Part shown: one piece after another, positions 22,536-35,038 of the stretch
Layout of the letters: each line of letters begins with the position of its first letter
How positions within the stretch are numbered: position 1 is the stretch's first letter
Origin: Protonemura montana
Lineage: Eukaryota > Arthropoda > Insecta > Plecoptera > Nemouridae
Length of the DNA stretch: 64,000 nt
NCBI GenBank assembly: GCA_947568835.1
Contig: OX387606.1
Span: forward strand, 20,747,225 to 20,811,224
Direction: 5' to 3'
Position numbers and translations under genes: made by a program
Notes under the pieces: generated by a model
Database searches by the model: none
Told to the model about the DNA's origin: nothing
What the model saw: only the letters and a program-made list of their open reading frames with translations

Positions 22536-25500
22536 TTAGTGCTGCGCGATGGGAATCATTTTCTCGCCTTCGATGGCCGGTAGTGGTGCCTCTACGGTGA
22601 GAACTCCGTCTTTGCTCAGCGACGACTTGATGCTCTCCGGGTTGGTGCCCTTCGGCAGCATGAACTCGCGGTTGTATTCCCGGTAGACGGACTTGCTCTC
22701 GGTCTTCTCCTCGTGTTTGGCGTGTACCTGCAGACATTAAAGGAAGGTCTTAGCGAAGGTGCAAATGGGTTTACAAAATTCGATGCAAGTTGCTTGACTG
22801 GAAATAGCTGTTATGAAATGGGGAAATGAGAAGACATATAGTATAAATGTATCATATCATAAGTACATATCATACGTTTGTATGATGGTTATGTTCTTCA
22901 AATTTAAATTTACAAGTAGTCGCAATAATGTATGGTAGGTACCTCTGGTAACATTGGTTGCTTGGCATTTAGTTGACAAACTTTCTTAAGTAATTTCTAG
23001 TGGGTATGGTTTAAGAAAATGTTATTAAAGACACAAAAAATGTCTGCCAAAGGAGGCAAAGATACCAAAGCTCTGACGTTTCAGTTTTTTAAGTTTGGCT
23101 CTAAGAATGGTGATATTGCACCAACATTTGTCTGAAAAGGGTTCAGCAAGTCAAAAAACTCTCGGAGAAAAACAAAACATATAGCCGACTTCAGAAGCGT
23201 TCAACGAAACGAATGTTAATTCTGCTGCCCAGATTTATTTATTGTGGGACTTAGACTCTTTGCTTCGTTGTATAATAACATAGCTATCAAATTCCATTTC
23301 CGAGCTTGATTTATTGCTATGGGATTCCCATAATCAGTGTTACCTCAGGTGTTATCATTCACTACCGGTAATAATGAGTTCAGCTTCCTACGTAAATCAG
23401 TGTTGGCGTCCCATTTATGTAAACTCTATCGCCTGAAATCCTTCCAATTTAACTCTGGCTCGAAACCTTCCTCCACCTAACGTGTCTGCGTGCCTAATCA
23501 AGTGGACACTGAGGAGTTGATTGCATGATATCTTAGCCAGCGTCAACTGCCAGCCGGAGGTGTAATCGTATGCACACAACGCAGCCTAGACTCGTCGTGT
23601 TCGATCCAGGCGCCAAGGCCAGTTTAACGCGAGCCTTATTTGGTGGCGAAGCATTCGTCAGTCTTGTCCCTCTCGCGTCGACCGATTCAAGTCCTCTGCC
23701 TACACACTTGGTTGGGCAAGATCCTTCAAGTTTCATGGGCTCTTACTTTCTTCATTACCTTACCTTCATCATCATCGAGTTCATTTAAACTTGGTCATAG
23801 TAATCTACTCACCAATTGGATACACAGTGATTTATTGACCCTTCTTGGTTTGGTAACTCTTTAAAAAGATATTGCCTCGAGTAACAAAACTAATCCACTT
23901 GTCTTTAATTAACAGCTATTTTTGACTTTCTTAGAGTCCGGTTTGGTTTTACACTTTGGTTTTACAATTATATCCACTGACAGTTAAATTGGAAATTCAA
24001 ACAAGTCCTCTGTGACTCCCGATCACATGTAGTGAAATTGGAATTCATTTGTTTCTTTCGGTTTCGATGAGTTTGTATTAGGAAAGTGACATTTTGTTTG
24101 TGAGCAAGTTAAAACATATCAGATCGAGGGGAATACGGCCCTGTTTGCAATTAAACCAAAGCTTAAACAAGGGATTATTCTCACCAAAAGTTTGTTGTCG
24201 ACTGTCTTAACGATGATTTCTTCGGGCGCGTACTGGCTGACATCAAACCGCAGTTTGAGCATCTTGTTCTCGCCTTCATCTTGAATCAGTGGAGAGTTGA
24301 GTCCGTCCAGCCAGGTTCGAACCTCACCTCGGGGCGCAGCGGCGCCTCCAGACGTTGAGTCGCTCGTTGTCGTCGACGAGGTGCTGTAAGTGAGGGGTGC
24401 ACTACGAACGATTAGACTCGGTCAGGAGCTGAAGATATTGCATTCAAGAGTTCAAGCAGGCACTAGCTACTCGGACACAGCTACAGCTATGAGTTTAAAA
24501 CTCACGTCCAACCAAAAAGAACAGGCTACATGACTTTTGCCATAAGATACAACAACTAAAATGGCAAACATTTCTTGAAGCTAACAACAAAGAAAGAAAC
24601 CATATAAGATGGCCATGGGTGCATTAAAATCAGCTTAAATTAAATAACGCTTACTCAACGTCATAGAAACCAAAGCTTGAAGAGTAAAAGCAATTTTCAG
24701 CAACGAGCAAATGAAATCAATAGCCAAGTACCTTTCATCTAAACCCAAAAGCGTAAACGGCAACTACAAGTGAGACAGGCGTCGAATCAAGAGAGTGTGC
24801 AGTTAGTCATGAGTCTGGCACCTGGAGAAGTGCGAAGTGGAATCTTTTTTTGGCGTAATATCGCTCCCTTCTTTCCACGTCGACGAAGACTTGGACTCCG
24901 TCGAGTGAGAGTGCCGGCTGCAACGATTAGTACGGTTAGCGTGACGGAGGCTTAGCGGGGAGTTAATCAGAGAGTTTAATTAGCGGGTTAAGAACGGATC
25001 ATGCGGAACAGAGGATGATCGGGTGGTGGCTTCGGATGTCGGTTGGTGATACGGACAACGATAAGGTCGGAATACCGCGATCATATTCGCCATTATGACG
25101 TGTAGCAGCTCATAATGCCCCCACTTCCGTTTGCCAACTATAATAATTGGCCCCGCCTGGCTTCGGCTACAAAAACCAATTTGCTGTGTAAATTCAGGGC
25201 TAAAAATATCTCGCGCCCGATCCTCCTGCTTGTCTCTCGGCGTGTCGCCGTACACCCTGGAAAGAGGCCATTACTCTTTAGGTTCGACGAAAACGTTTGT
25301 CATTCATCACTATCCCCCCGACCCCTTGATTGATGCGTGTGATTCCCCATGCTATATTGTCTCCCGCGCCGCGTGCGATCGTCATGCACACCCTTCCGCG
25401 CCTCCCCTATTTATAGGAGGCCGTCAGTCTCGATTTCCATAGCTGAGCCCCCGCGGGTTGGCATCTCCAAGAGCGCTTGGACGGCGACCAACAAAACCAA

Positions 25501-27842
25501 AGTTATTTCTGAAATGTTTTAAACTTTAGCCGAAACGTAAGCATCGCGTACCCGCACAATTCCACGCGGCCGATTTTTGCTGTGGTCAGAAGCTTGTAAA
25601 GAGACGAATGTAACGACTTTCTGATTTGAATCGTTGCATAAATAGTGTACAGCAATGAAACCTCGTGGATCGATCACTCTCTTGTATTGCAATCACAACC
25701 AGACTGCCAAACTATTTCTGCGGTTTCTGTGGGCTTTCATAAGTCGGCCCCATTCTGCATAATTTATCATTGAAAAACGACTGAAGTGAAGACTAATTGC
25801 CCGTGTGGCGACATAATCATCACTGACGCCGCGCCGTTTCCTTTCCTAATTCAATTAAGTCGATCCTTGTGGAAAAACTCTGCAACATCTCTGAATGAGT
25901 GACTAGTATGCTCGTGAAAAGAGCTGAAAGTCCCTCTTTCCCGCCCGACCGTGATCATTGCAACGGCGACGCCTTAATGAAAGAATGGCGCCGCGACGCA
26001 CACCCTCGCGTCCCTCGGGGACGTCCCTGCAACCCTCAGCCGAACAAGTTGGCAGGCCATTGACTCGGCCATAATCCGCACGCACTATGTCGTGAAATGC
26101 CGAGAGACTCTCGATTGTTGTTGGAATAATAATCGAAATGCCAGGCACGTGCGAGGAAGCTGCGCCCGAAGATGATCGACGTCAATATTGATTCGGAGTC
26201 TCTTGTAAAACTTGGCTCAAGACAATCCTTGGATGCCACTCGCAATCCACGCGGCTGACAGTACGCGGCATTATTTATTTATATGAACGCTGTGTTCGTG
26301 TCGTGTCGTGTCGTGTCGTGTCGTGTCGTGTCGTGTCGTGTTGTGTCTGCAGCTAGAAGAAGGAAACACGTCGTGTGGGAAACTCGATCGATTCGTTATC
26401 GCCCGACCCCGCTGCCCTAGTTTTCCCAGTTTCCTTGGCTACGCAGAATCGAAAGAAAAGAATTCCCTGCTTCTAAACGGCTTACAAGAAACCTTGCCAG
26501 ACGTTTTCTATAGCGCGCGCCTAAAGTGTCTCGATCTATTTCGTGCACAAGAAAAATATCCAGAGTGTACGCGTGCTGGAGTCTCCCGTCTGGTTTCTGA
26601 ACTGCAGTTAAATTGCAGGTCGTAACTCGGCCAAGCGGCAGCACAAACGCAGGGGATATTAAGGGCGACGGTTTAATAGTTCATAAAGACTGGTCGAGAG
26701 CACGCTACGCCGAGTGCACCCCCAACATGCACGGGGTGTTCTGGGAACAGGAACTGTCCGTCGAACTCTAACGTGTGTGCACTGCGATCACGAATCAGGT
26801 GGTTTCCGCGAAACACCGACGGCGCCTCCTCGTCTAGACAAAAGGGTTGTCAACCCCGTTCTTTGCAGACCGACCCCCATTCACCACACACTGAGGCATG
26901 GCCCTTTGAGCTAATTCCTTGCACGGACTTCGCGTGAGAAACGACCCGCCTGTTGTCTGACATTATGCTTTGCTGCATCTCGCGCGAATGCTTTCAAAAA
27001 CAAGACATCCTTTGAGCTGCCAAGTGTTGAAACCATTGCGTCATCCTGTCAGATGAGATCTCTGTGATGAGATGCAAGGATGCTGGACCAAAAAAGACTA
27101 CCGATTCCGGAGATGACGTCATGGTTGTAGATGACCTATGTCTTTGCTATAGAGACGTCACATTGCCGCGTTATTCTATCCGTTACCTACGTGATCTTGG
27201 GGCTTTATTTGTACAGCAATTAGGATTGTCGAGTTACAAGCAGCGCATTACGTAAGTCCGTTGAAATAGAGGCGCAAATGCAATTACGTGAAATGTTAAA
27301 TGTTTGCTTGGCCTGTACCAGCGAATGGCAGTCGCTTTATTACAAGGCTAATTGTTTCATGTTTCATTACCATACAACCGCTGATGAATTGTCCAACAAT
27401 AATTTTATACCTGCAATTGTACAACAACCAGAGAAAACTCGTCATAAATCTCAGCAAATAGTGCTAGGTTTTGCGTTAGGTGTGACGGATCTGTTGTTTC
27501 GTCAAGTTCTTAAAAAATATTAAAGCCTCGTAACGTTGGAGTGGCACATAGGGAATGAAATGGACGGAGGGTGAGGTCTCCCCACGTGAAACTCGCGTGC
27601 AATCAGTTAATAGGAAAACACGTGTGTTTAGTACCAACTCGTTGTCTCGCATACCTGCTCGTGCTCTTGGTGAAGAAGTTCGACTCGCGGTTCATCAGCT
27701 CCGACCGAAACCTGGTCATCTCGTCTTCCATCTTCCGCATTTCAGTGTCAAACTTCTCCCGAATGTTGCTGAACTCCGTGTCGATCACGCTGAACTCGCC
27801 CAGCTTGATCGGAATGTTGCGCTTGATTCCACCCTCAGCCAT
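22536..27842 (-). CDS. small heat-shock protein, CG14207 orthologue
   Basis: An ATP-independent holdase chaperone with an alpha-crystallin domain. Exons: 27842-27655, 24383-24185, 22727-22536, 192 residues. The N-terminus MAEGGIKRNIPIKLGEFSVI followed by RFRSELMNRESNFF is nearly that of Drosophila CG14207, a conserved non-inducible-type member akin to vertebrate HSPB. A Ser/Thr linker (STSSTTTSDSTSGG) follows. The crystallin domain runs from LRFDVSQYAPEEIIVKTVDN through VHAKHEEKTESKSVYREYNR to DGVLTVEAPLPAIEGEKMIP. Unlike many heat-inducible sHSP genes, it has introns, one of about 3.3 kb. No clear array of heat-shock elements is visible upstream. Full length and intact. Confidence 0.94.
26293..26345. 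repeat. pentanucleotide microsatellite (GTGTC)n
   Basis: About nine near-perfect units of a CG-containing pentamer inside intron 1 of the small heat-shock protein gene. Confidence 0.95.
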
Positions 27843-28020
27843 TTCGAACGGTAGCACAAAAGTAGAGCTCGAGACAGAAAGATACACCGGCAAAACAGTC
27901 ACGTGCGACGGTCAAAACTTGCGCTCAAGAAACACCTGGATAGTACCAACGTCCTGCTCGCTACTAGTCGCGTCTCGGAATGATTGTGTGATGGCTCAGG
28001 CACGATGTGCTATAGTGGTT

Positions 28021-28027
28021 TTAAATA
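28021..28027 (-). promoter_or_regulatory. possible TATA box of small heat-shock protein
   Basis: TATTTAA on the minus strand, about 180 bases upstream of the start codon, in otherwise GC-rich sequence. Position fits a promoter, but no initiator was confirmed. Confidence 0.35.
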
Positions 28028-28082
28028 GCTCTGGTGGAGGGGACTCGACTGCCGCCCTCGCCGTCTGACGATGACGTAGCAG

Positions 28083-28112
28083 TCGCCGCCGCCGACGCCG
28101 CCGCCGCCGCCG
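28083..28112. repeat. GCC trinucleotide run
   Basis: Nine or so GCC/GAC triplets, just upstream of the heat-shock protein's likely promoter. Confidence 0.85.
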
Positions 28113-30649
28113 TGCGGAGAGACTTGCTAGAAAAATCGATTGGTTGTTGAGCCGGTCAAAACGCCACACATGGAAACTGGGACCGACGGCATTGTCATTG
28201 GGATGCTGCGCCACACAACATCTCACGGAGATCGCGATGACTGGACGATGAGGAACGATGCAACGAGGAGGCTGCTGCCCACTCGATTGATTCACAGCAG
28301 CCGGGGCGACCTACGCAGTACGGAGTGGCGATTTTATTTTACTACGAACGTGTTTGCATGATAATGCGATCTCGCTCTGCTTGCTGCATTGGATGTTGGT
28401 GGTTGCTTTGAATGAGTGGAACATACCGCAACGCCCACGAGCCTGATACCGATATGGGAATGCATTGTGTTCCATGGACATGTAGGCATTGGTCTTCTCA
28501 GGAAGATCACTTACAAGTCTTGTGAACATCGATTGGACCGTCTTCCTCTGTGGTTCTTTTGCAGAGACCACATGCCACGATTTCAATTGCTTTTGCGAAT
28601 TAACAAGGGCGCCTAGTTAATTGAATACTGACTGCAATTTGTTATCGACTCTTTTGGCTAATTACAAACCATCTCGACAAAAGATTAAACTTTGGCGTGA
28701 AGAATATTATATAACTCAGCCAAGTTGGAATTGAGGAAATCGTGGAAACCTAACGAAAGGAACTGAAAAGCAATGGACCAGTTTTTGGACATGGAGATTG
28801 GTTAGCCTTGTTGAGTTATGTTTACTTTGTACTTAAATTCCCGAAACGCACCTGCGTAGAGAGTGTTTACAGCGATTGTCAGGATACTCCCACGCACCAA
28901 GCATGTAGCAAACGTGTCGCGTTTCAAGTTGCAATCATGATCCTGGCATTGCGTGCAGCGCGACGTAAGAAGGCGGGAGATATCAGCACCAAGGCTCTCT
29001 CATCTGGCAAACATTCTGATGCGACCACGGAAATAAGAACAAATCACTCCTTTTTAAAATTACTTGAACCAGTTAGAAATGGAAGTAATTGGATCGCAAA
29101 TGAGGACTTTGAATTTTCACGTCCACCGTTTCATGCACTTATTGGCGATGGGTGGGCTATGAGAATGTTATTTACGTCGTTCCAAGGACTGGTTTGATAA
29201 CCAATTTGATAGTAATGAAGGAAAATGCAGATTGCTAATCCATTCCCTTTCAAAAAATGTTCAAATATGACAGACCAAATTTCCGTTGTGGCTCAGTCAA
29301 GGAAAAATGCACCTCGTTCCCGTTTTGTATGAAAGCCGTCATGCAATTTGCATTCGGGCACGAGGAAACAGCATATAATTATTCCCTATTTACAAGCAGC
29401 ATTCACATGACAATTATAGTCAGCAACTCAGCCAGCACGCGGCGCAATTCTCGAAGCTGCGAGAACATCGTGACGCCTATCAAACGGGCTGCAATAATAC
29501 CAGGAACACCCCACGACGACGACGCCGTCGCCGCAAAGTTTGGCGATGGCGCGCCGCCAAGATGGGCCATACTTTCTCGAGAAGACACTGTGACGTAGCG
29601 CCATCGGTATGCTAATTAGGTGACTCACCGCCATCGCAGCCTATATTGTTGTGACGTCACATCACCGCCCAGCCGAGTTTTATTCAATGAAGGCGAGTGT
29701 GCGTCCATTGTTCGGGCGTAGGTATCTGTGTGTGCATGCGTTTGGGGTTTGCGGTTTGAATTATCCAACGGTCATGGCAGGACGACTGCGAGGATGTGAT
29801 GCTTCTGATGCTTGTTACGGTTGGTCGGGCATGTTAAGTTAGACGACGCGCCGCTCGGACATGGGTTTGCGCAATCTCTATGGTAAATACTGGACGGTTT
29901 CGCAGTCATAGCTTGTTTGTATGCTAGAGGAAAATATTACATTAGACATATGGTGTAACTGTAATCAAAGATGTGAGCTTATTTTGGACTCTGTCGTGCT
30001 GCTCGCTCTTCTAATTTAAATGTAAAAAAAAAAAACTGTCTGCAATTCGTAGCCAGATTTTAGTCTGTTCCCATATTGGCTCTGTGGTAAGAGGATTGCT
30101 GGCGTGGTCGGTGATTATCTTTTTGTGCAACCAAGTGGTCAGCAAGTGACAACCAGCAAAAAGCCGAGTGGTCTTTGCAAACAGGTTCGGTCAGGGACGA
30201 TGGTCAAAGACCTTGCAGAGAATGCGCTCCTTGCGCAGCATCTGCAAACGCCAAGAAAAGCACATGGCGGGCCCATTTCGAATCGATGGGTTTGAGGAAA
30301 ACATCAAAACGGTTACTTACCTTGTTGGTGTTCTGATTTAGAGAGCTGCACCGAAATATTGGCGCAATTGTACCGCGAACCAATGAATTGACGAAACATA
30401 GGTAATACATTAATCATCTCCGATCCCTTGCAGATGGTCGGGGTTGAGGAAGGGGGAGAGGGTTTTTTAAAGGACTATTCCAAAGCATGCACACTTAGAA
30501 CTTTTTTCACATTGGACTTTGTAAAAGGACAGAACAAAAATGACAAGGACACTCGCCGTTTACATATTATATACTTAGTAATAATTTTTACACATTCACA
30601 TTCTTCGTATACACGTCTGTTTTACCAGCAGATCTCGGAATCATGAGGG

Positions 30650-30850
30650 TCAAACACTGCAGCATCCAGTGACGAGGTTGACGACGACCATCACGATAGA
30701 GTAACAGCACAAGCCGCACGCTGTGCTGGCCAGACAGGGATCTATGTTGTCGTAGCAGCTGGGTACCTTTTCTTCGCCCTCCTCGTCGACGTCCTCGTCG
30801 GCGTCCTTTTTCTCCGCCTCCTCCAGCTTGGTGAACTCAACGCTGTCCAT
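30650..30850 (-). CDS. 66-residue acidic, Cys-rich microprotein, unrecognised
   Basis: I do not recognise a family. The start has a strong context (CACCATGG) and the frame ends at TGA after 66 codons. Residues 10-28 are mostly Glu, Asp and Lys. Residues 32-66 hold seven cysteines (32, 39, 45, 48, 49, 63, 64), and 50-62 are mainly hydrophobic (YSIVMVVVNLVTG), ending in CCSV. This is the layout of a small tail-anchored or palmitoylated membrane protein, though a function cannot be given. GC-rich codon use resembles that of neighbouring real exons. It could also be the last or only coding exon of a longer spliced gene. It lies between the heat-shock and serpin genes, on the same strand. Confidence 0.5.
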   Translation of the reverse strand: MDSVEFTKLEEAEKKDADEDVDEEGEEKVPSCYDNIDPCLASTACGLCCYSIVMVVVNLVTGCCSV

Positions 30851-31552
30851 GGTGCCGACGATGAAGGCGTCGTCCTAGCACTACGGGCGCCGGGCTAAAT
30901 GGCCAGGCTTGCAGTCGACTCAATGCAATGCACCCTGCACCCTGACTCGTTGGCGTCGGGTTGGGAGTTGGGTGCCACCTCGACGACCGAAGGTTCGTGA
31001 CAGAATAAAAACTAAAAAGACAAAACTTGCAGTATCGCGTATATCGTAGAGTTATCACGACCGGTAGACAATTACTTGCTATTAAAAGTAGACTTATTTG
31101 GGTTAAGGCGGGGCGTCGGTTGATAAGGAAGCCAGGTGACCGGACGATTTGGATGCACGGCAAGAACTTGACTTCCAAATTCGCAAGTCGTCGTCATCAG
31201 TCACACGCAGCTCCCGTGATTTCTTTGTTTTTCATCGCGGCCGAACATCAAAGGCCAGGAATTCTGATAAGAAACGCGGCTAAACGTTGTGCACTCTTAA
31301 GTTGTTTTTGTTGTAGTTGCATCGTTATAACATGCAAATGCATTATTTCGAGTAAACACAATGGTATTTAGATAGCGTGATAATAATTACCAATAATTAT
31401 TCAAATGCAATATAAAATACTGTGAATTGGCGAGGAAATCGATCTCGCATCTTCATTACGCAACCAAGAACTGACAGACTCACGGCAAATCATACAGCAC
31501 TTCCTGTTTCACAATTGCAAGCAACGAGCCAACGGCAAGGGAGTCAGCTCTC
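30851..31552. other. intergenic between serpin and microprotein
   Basis: About 700 bases that include the serpin 3' region and the microprotein's upstream region. No further gene or repeat is seen. Confidence 0.5.
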
Positions 31553-33398
31553 TCACGTCGGCCGCACCACGGCGCCCCAGAACAAGATGAGCTTCGACTT
31601 CTCGTGGCGGATGAAGAACAAGAAGGGCCGGTCCATCCGCATGACGCGGTGTCCGCCATCCCTGGACACCGAGATCACCGTCGCCGCCGACGCCAACGTC
31701 CCAGTCTCGGTCACCTCGACCTCGGCTTTGTGGAACGCGTCCGTCGCGTACAGTCCCGGGTTCGACGTCTCGACGCGACCCTTACGCGCCGGGTAAGACA
31801 GCTCTTCGACGTCGTTGTTGCGGATTCCCGGGGAGAGCTGGCTTAGGTCGGAGCGTCGCGGGTCGAACAACGAGCGTAGTCCCAACGCCTCCAGCGCCGA
31901 CCGGAGGCTGAAGGTGCTCTCCAGCTTCATGCGGGGCAGGGCGATGATGGTCGGCAGCACCTGGGTGTGCGCGATCAGGTCCTCCAGTGACGACGCCGTC
32001 ATCCTGGCCTTGAGACTGTTGAGTCCTTCGACGCCGCGCTCGTCAGGCAGCACGATGTGCATGGCCGTCTCCATGCCTTTGTATGGCAAGCTGACGATCT
32101 TGCAGCCGAGCTGGGGGTCGCTGTAATACGGCAGCTCCAGGGCGTTGGCCATCATCGTCACCTGCAACACCTCGGCGTTGGTGCCGTTCTTGTAGGGGCC
32201 GTTCACGAAGAACGGCCGGCTGTAAAGAGTGAACCAAAAGCACATGTCAGAAAGCCACGTCTTGGCGGTGAATTGCCGATTCGAAACAAGTTCGCGGTAT
32301 CCGAAAATAAAGTTGCGATGAACGGTATGGTAATTGCTGGCACTTACACCTGCGAGGTCGCGATCGGAAACGGATGTTCCCACTCGCCGTTGAAGTAGAG
32401 GGCGCTGGCGAGCAGCACCTTGGTGTCTCGCGAGGGCGGCCGCGTCAGGAAGCCTTTGATCCTACCCTGCGTACGCCACTCCACCCACCTATATACAGGC
32501 ACAGAGCATTAGCACGACCGTGTCCACCCTCCGGGCAGTCGCGCTCAATTTGCCAGCTCGGCGTCGACCTGGCGACGGCATAGCGCTGTTCCGTGGATTT
32601 CCGGCGGAGAGTTTCTTTGCCATGCGCTGTATGAAACCAGGGATTGACAGCTTTGGGCTAGTTGCCATGGGTTTATCCTGTAACAGTTTCTAGGTGGGAA
32701 GGAATATTTGTGTGCCATATTCTTCACTCTCTTAGGGATATTGTTTGTATGGGTGCAAAGGTAATTAACCTGTTTATTGTATTGGCCGCGTTCCCGTTCC
32801 TCCCAGCAAAGTCGAGAGGGATGATATCGCCCTTGTAGATGTCCTTTCCGATCCTCGTGTACCGCTCCCTGATAGGGTAGTCCTGCTGGACGAAGATTCC
32901 CGTCGCCATGGTCGTGGTGGGCGATCCATCCCGCCGATCGAAGGCCGCCAGGAGTGCGCCGAACCGCTCGTGCACGACGTCCAGCGGCGCCTCGACGCCG
33001 ACGCCTAGCACGCGCGTCACCTCGGTCAGCGTCTGGCCCGCCGCCCCCGCCATCACCAACGCCAGCACCATGGCGATACTCAACGGCGAGAAAACCGTGT
33101 TGGCGTCGCCTCCCTGTTGCAGCGTCTTGCCGTCCAGGGCGCTCACGGCGTTGTCCATGTTGAGTGTCATCTGTGCGATGCCCTGCGCGATGACAGCGCC
33201 AATATCGGCTTTGGGTGGCGGCGCGCTCTCGACCGCCAGGTAGAAGTTGACGGCATCGGTGGATGAAGCCATGTTAGGGCTCCACGTTTGGTTGTGCGGC
33301 GCCCAAGGGACGGACTCCCCAGTGGGAAACTGGAAAGTTTCGGTTGACGACATAGCCAGGAAGAGGACCGCCGCGGTCAGCATGACGGTCAGCGACAT
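31553..33398 (-). CDS. secreted serpin, inhibitory type, 3 exons
   Basis: A serine-protease inhibitor that traps its target by loop insertion; in insects such proteins restrain immune and melanisation proteases. Exons: 33398-32770, 32488-32348, 32219-31553, 478 residues. The signal peptide is MSLTVMLTAAVLFLAMSS. A long N-terminal extension precedes the fold, which begins near NTVFSPLSIAMVLALVMAGA. The WVEWRTQGRIKGF and VLLASALYFNGEWEHPF motifs and the signature DRPFLFFIRH are present. The reactive-loop hinge ETGTLASAAT has Gly at P15, Thr at P14 and small residues at P12-P9, as inhibitors need. By spacing, the scissile site falls near SVSRDGG, so Arg (trypsin-like target) or Asp is P1. The exon 2 donor was set at GT|GTAAGT because only this keeps frame. 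An acceptor at -28 implies a spliced 5' UTR. Confidence 0.92.
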
Positions 33399-35038
33399 CG
33401 TTGAAGTTTATCTTCAATCCTGGAAAGCAAAGTTCGGAGTCGTTCATATTGACATGATGAAATTCCACGGTAATTGATATAGGTTCAACTTGATTGCACC
33501 AATTGCAGAGAATAGGGGGTATTGCAAACGGAAGGAAGTCGCGACGAAGGGCTGAAAAGGGCTTGGCCGGAAATTACAGTCGATTACGTACCAACGGGTA
33601 CCACGAACGGATCTTGGGTCCGTCGCGTTAACAATGGAATTGCTGGCTAATTCAGTGCCTATCTATTGGCGCGATCGAAATCTGTACAATTAAACCCGAA
33701 AGTTCAATGTGCCAATGTCGCGGGTGTTTCCAAACCGCTTGCTTTGCATATTGATTATGCGCCATTAACATTGACTAAAAATATCCAGTTCCGACGTCGA
33801 ACACTTTAATTGTGTTGGCAAGCTAAAGTTATCCTTTTGTCGATCCTCGCAAAGCAGGTAAACCGCGTGGAAAACCACGGACTTGCCAAACGTCTATTGA
33901 ACATGCATGTCTGCACGCGCTAACACCATAAACGTGAACGAGTTGTAATTGCAAGCGTGCGTACCTACATGGCCACCTACATGGTCGGCGTATCGCGATG
34001 GGCAACATCGCCATCCACGAGTCAAACGTAAACAACGCCAACTCTTGCAGAGCACAACTTTGCTACGTACTTACCATATAAATGCACGGCAAGGTTTCTG
34101 GAATCGCATTCGCCAGCTTGACTTGCACACTACGACGCTTCGACGCTTCCACCGGCACTTTGACACTGGGGTTCTATCAACGGAGGGTGCAGAAAAGTAG
34201 ATGGACTCGAGGAGTGAATCGTTGGACGTGGACCGGAGGACGCAGCAGCAGGCGATTCGGACGAGGTAGAAACTGTCTCGCTATCCTGCTAGCTTCAGAG
34301 CGGAGTGGACTGGTTTGCCCCCCTCCCCTTTGCCGTCGAGGTAGGTGAGCGCCTGAGGACGCTACGGGTACTCGTTGTTGCGGAGGAGGGGGTCACCCCG
34401 TCACGACGGTGCAGGCAGTAATCACCTTGTAATGCCCGTGATTGTAAGTACTCCTTCCCTCTCATTAATGCGGCGTAATTATAGGAGATCGCTGTGAGCA
34501 GTTGCCTCACTTTAAAGTGGGTGATCATTTATACGGTAATCAGTCGATGATCTTGACCCGGCAATTGGACTTTGGTAAAAGCGAATGTGTAATTTTCGAG
34601 TCGGTCGCAAAGAAACGTCTGTTCAGCCGAAACAAAACCTTGTAGAAGGTCAAGAAAAAAAAAAAAAAAAAACTTTTCTTTTTGCACGTCGGTCAGTAAT
34701 TAGCATATTGCCGAGATAGGTATCGCGACGTCAGTGTCAATTGTTGGAAAGTGCGAATTTCCTTGCAGATATTCTTCCTTATAATAACATGCTCAACAAA
34801 TATCCGGGAAAAACAATCAATCTCGGCGAAGAATGAAATGTTTCCTAGATTTGCTATGAAACAATGTCTGTAGAACAATGCTCAGAAATAAGAAGGAAAT
34901 AATTTTATGTCATAAGAAAAATCTAGTCCAACCATAAAAAAACACAGTCACACACATTTATTGTAAAACTATTTCTTTATTTCTCTTAAACAAATCCCAC
35001 TGTTTTCGGTTGGGCACACTGCTGGCCCTCACTCCATC
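33399..35038. other. 1.6-kb intergenic upstream of serpin
   Basis: Contains the serpin's upstream region and, at the right, the ALDH7A1 3' UTR. An 18-base A run occurs near 34655. Open frames here show no homology I can recognise. Confidence 0.5.
34976..34981 (-). terminator. ALDH7A1 poly(A) signal
   Basis: AATAAA on the minus strand about 60 bases after the stop codon; a second one follows some 20 bases later. Confidence 0.55.

Larger units (their letters stand above)
27843..30649. other. 2.8-kb intergenic, CpG-rich at left
   Basis: The left part contains the heat-shock gene's promoter region. A palindromic TGACGTCA lies near 29652. Small open frames on both strands resemble nothing known. 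No other gene is supported. Confidence 0.5.

Noticed and set aside
29403-29634. Overlapping open frames with alanine- and serine-rich products
   Set aside because: No splice support, no homology, and both strands are open owing to local GC content.
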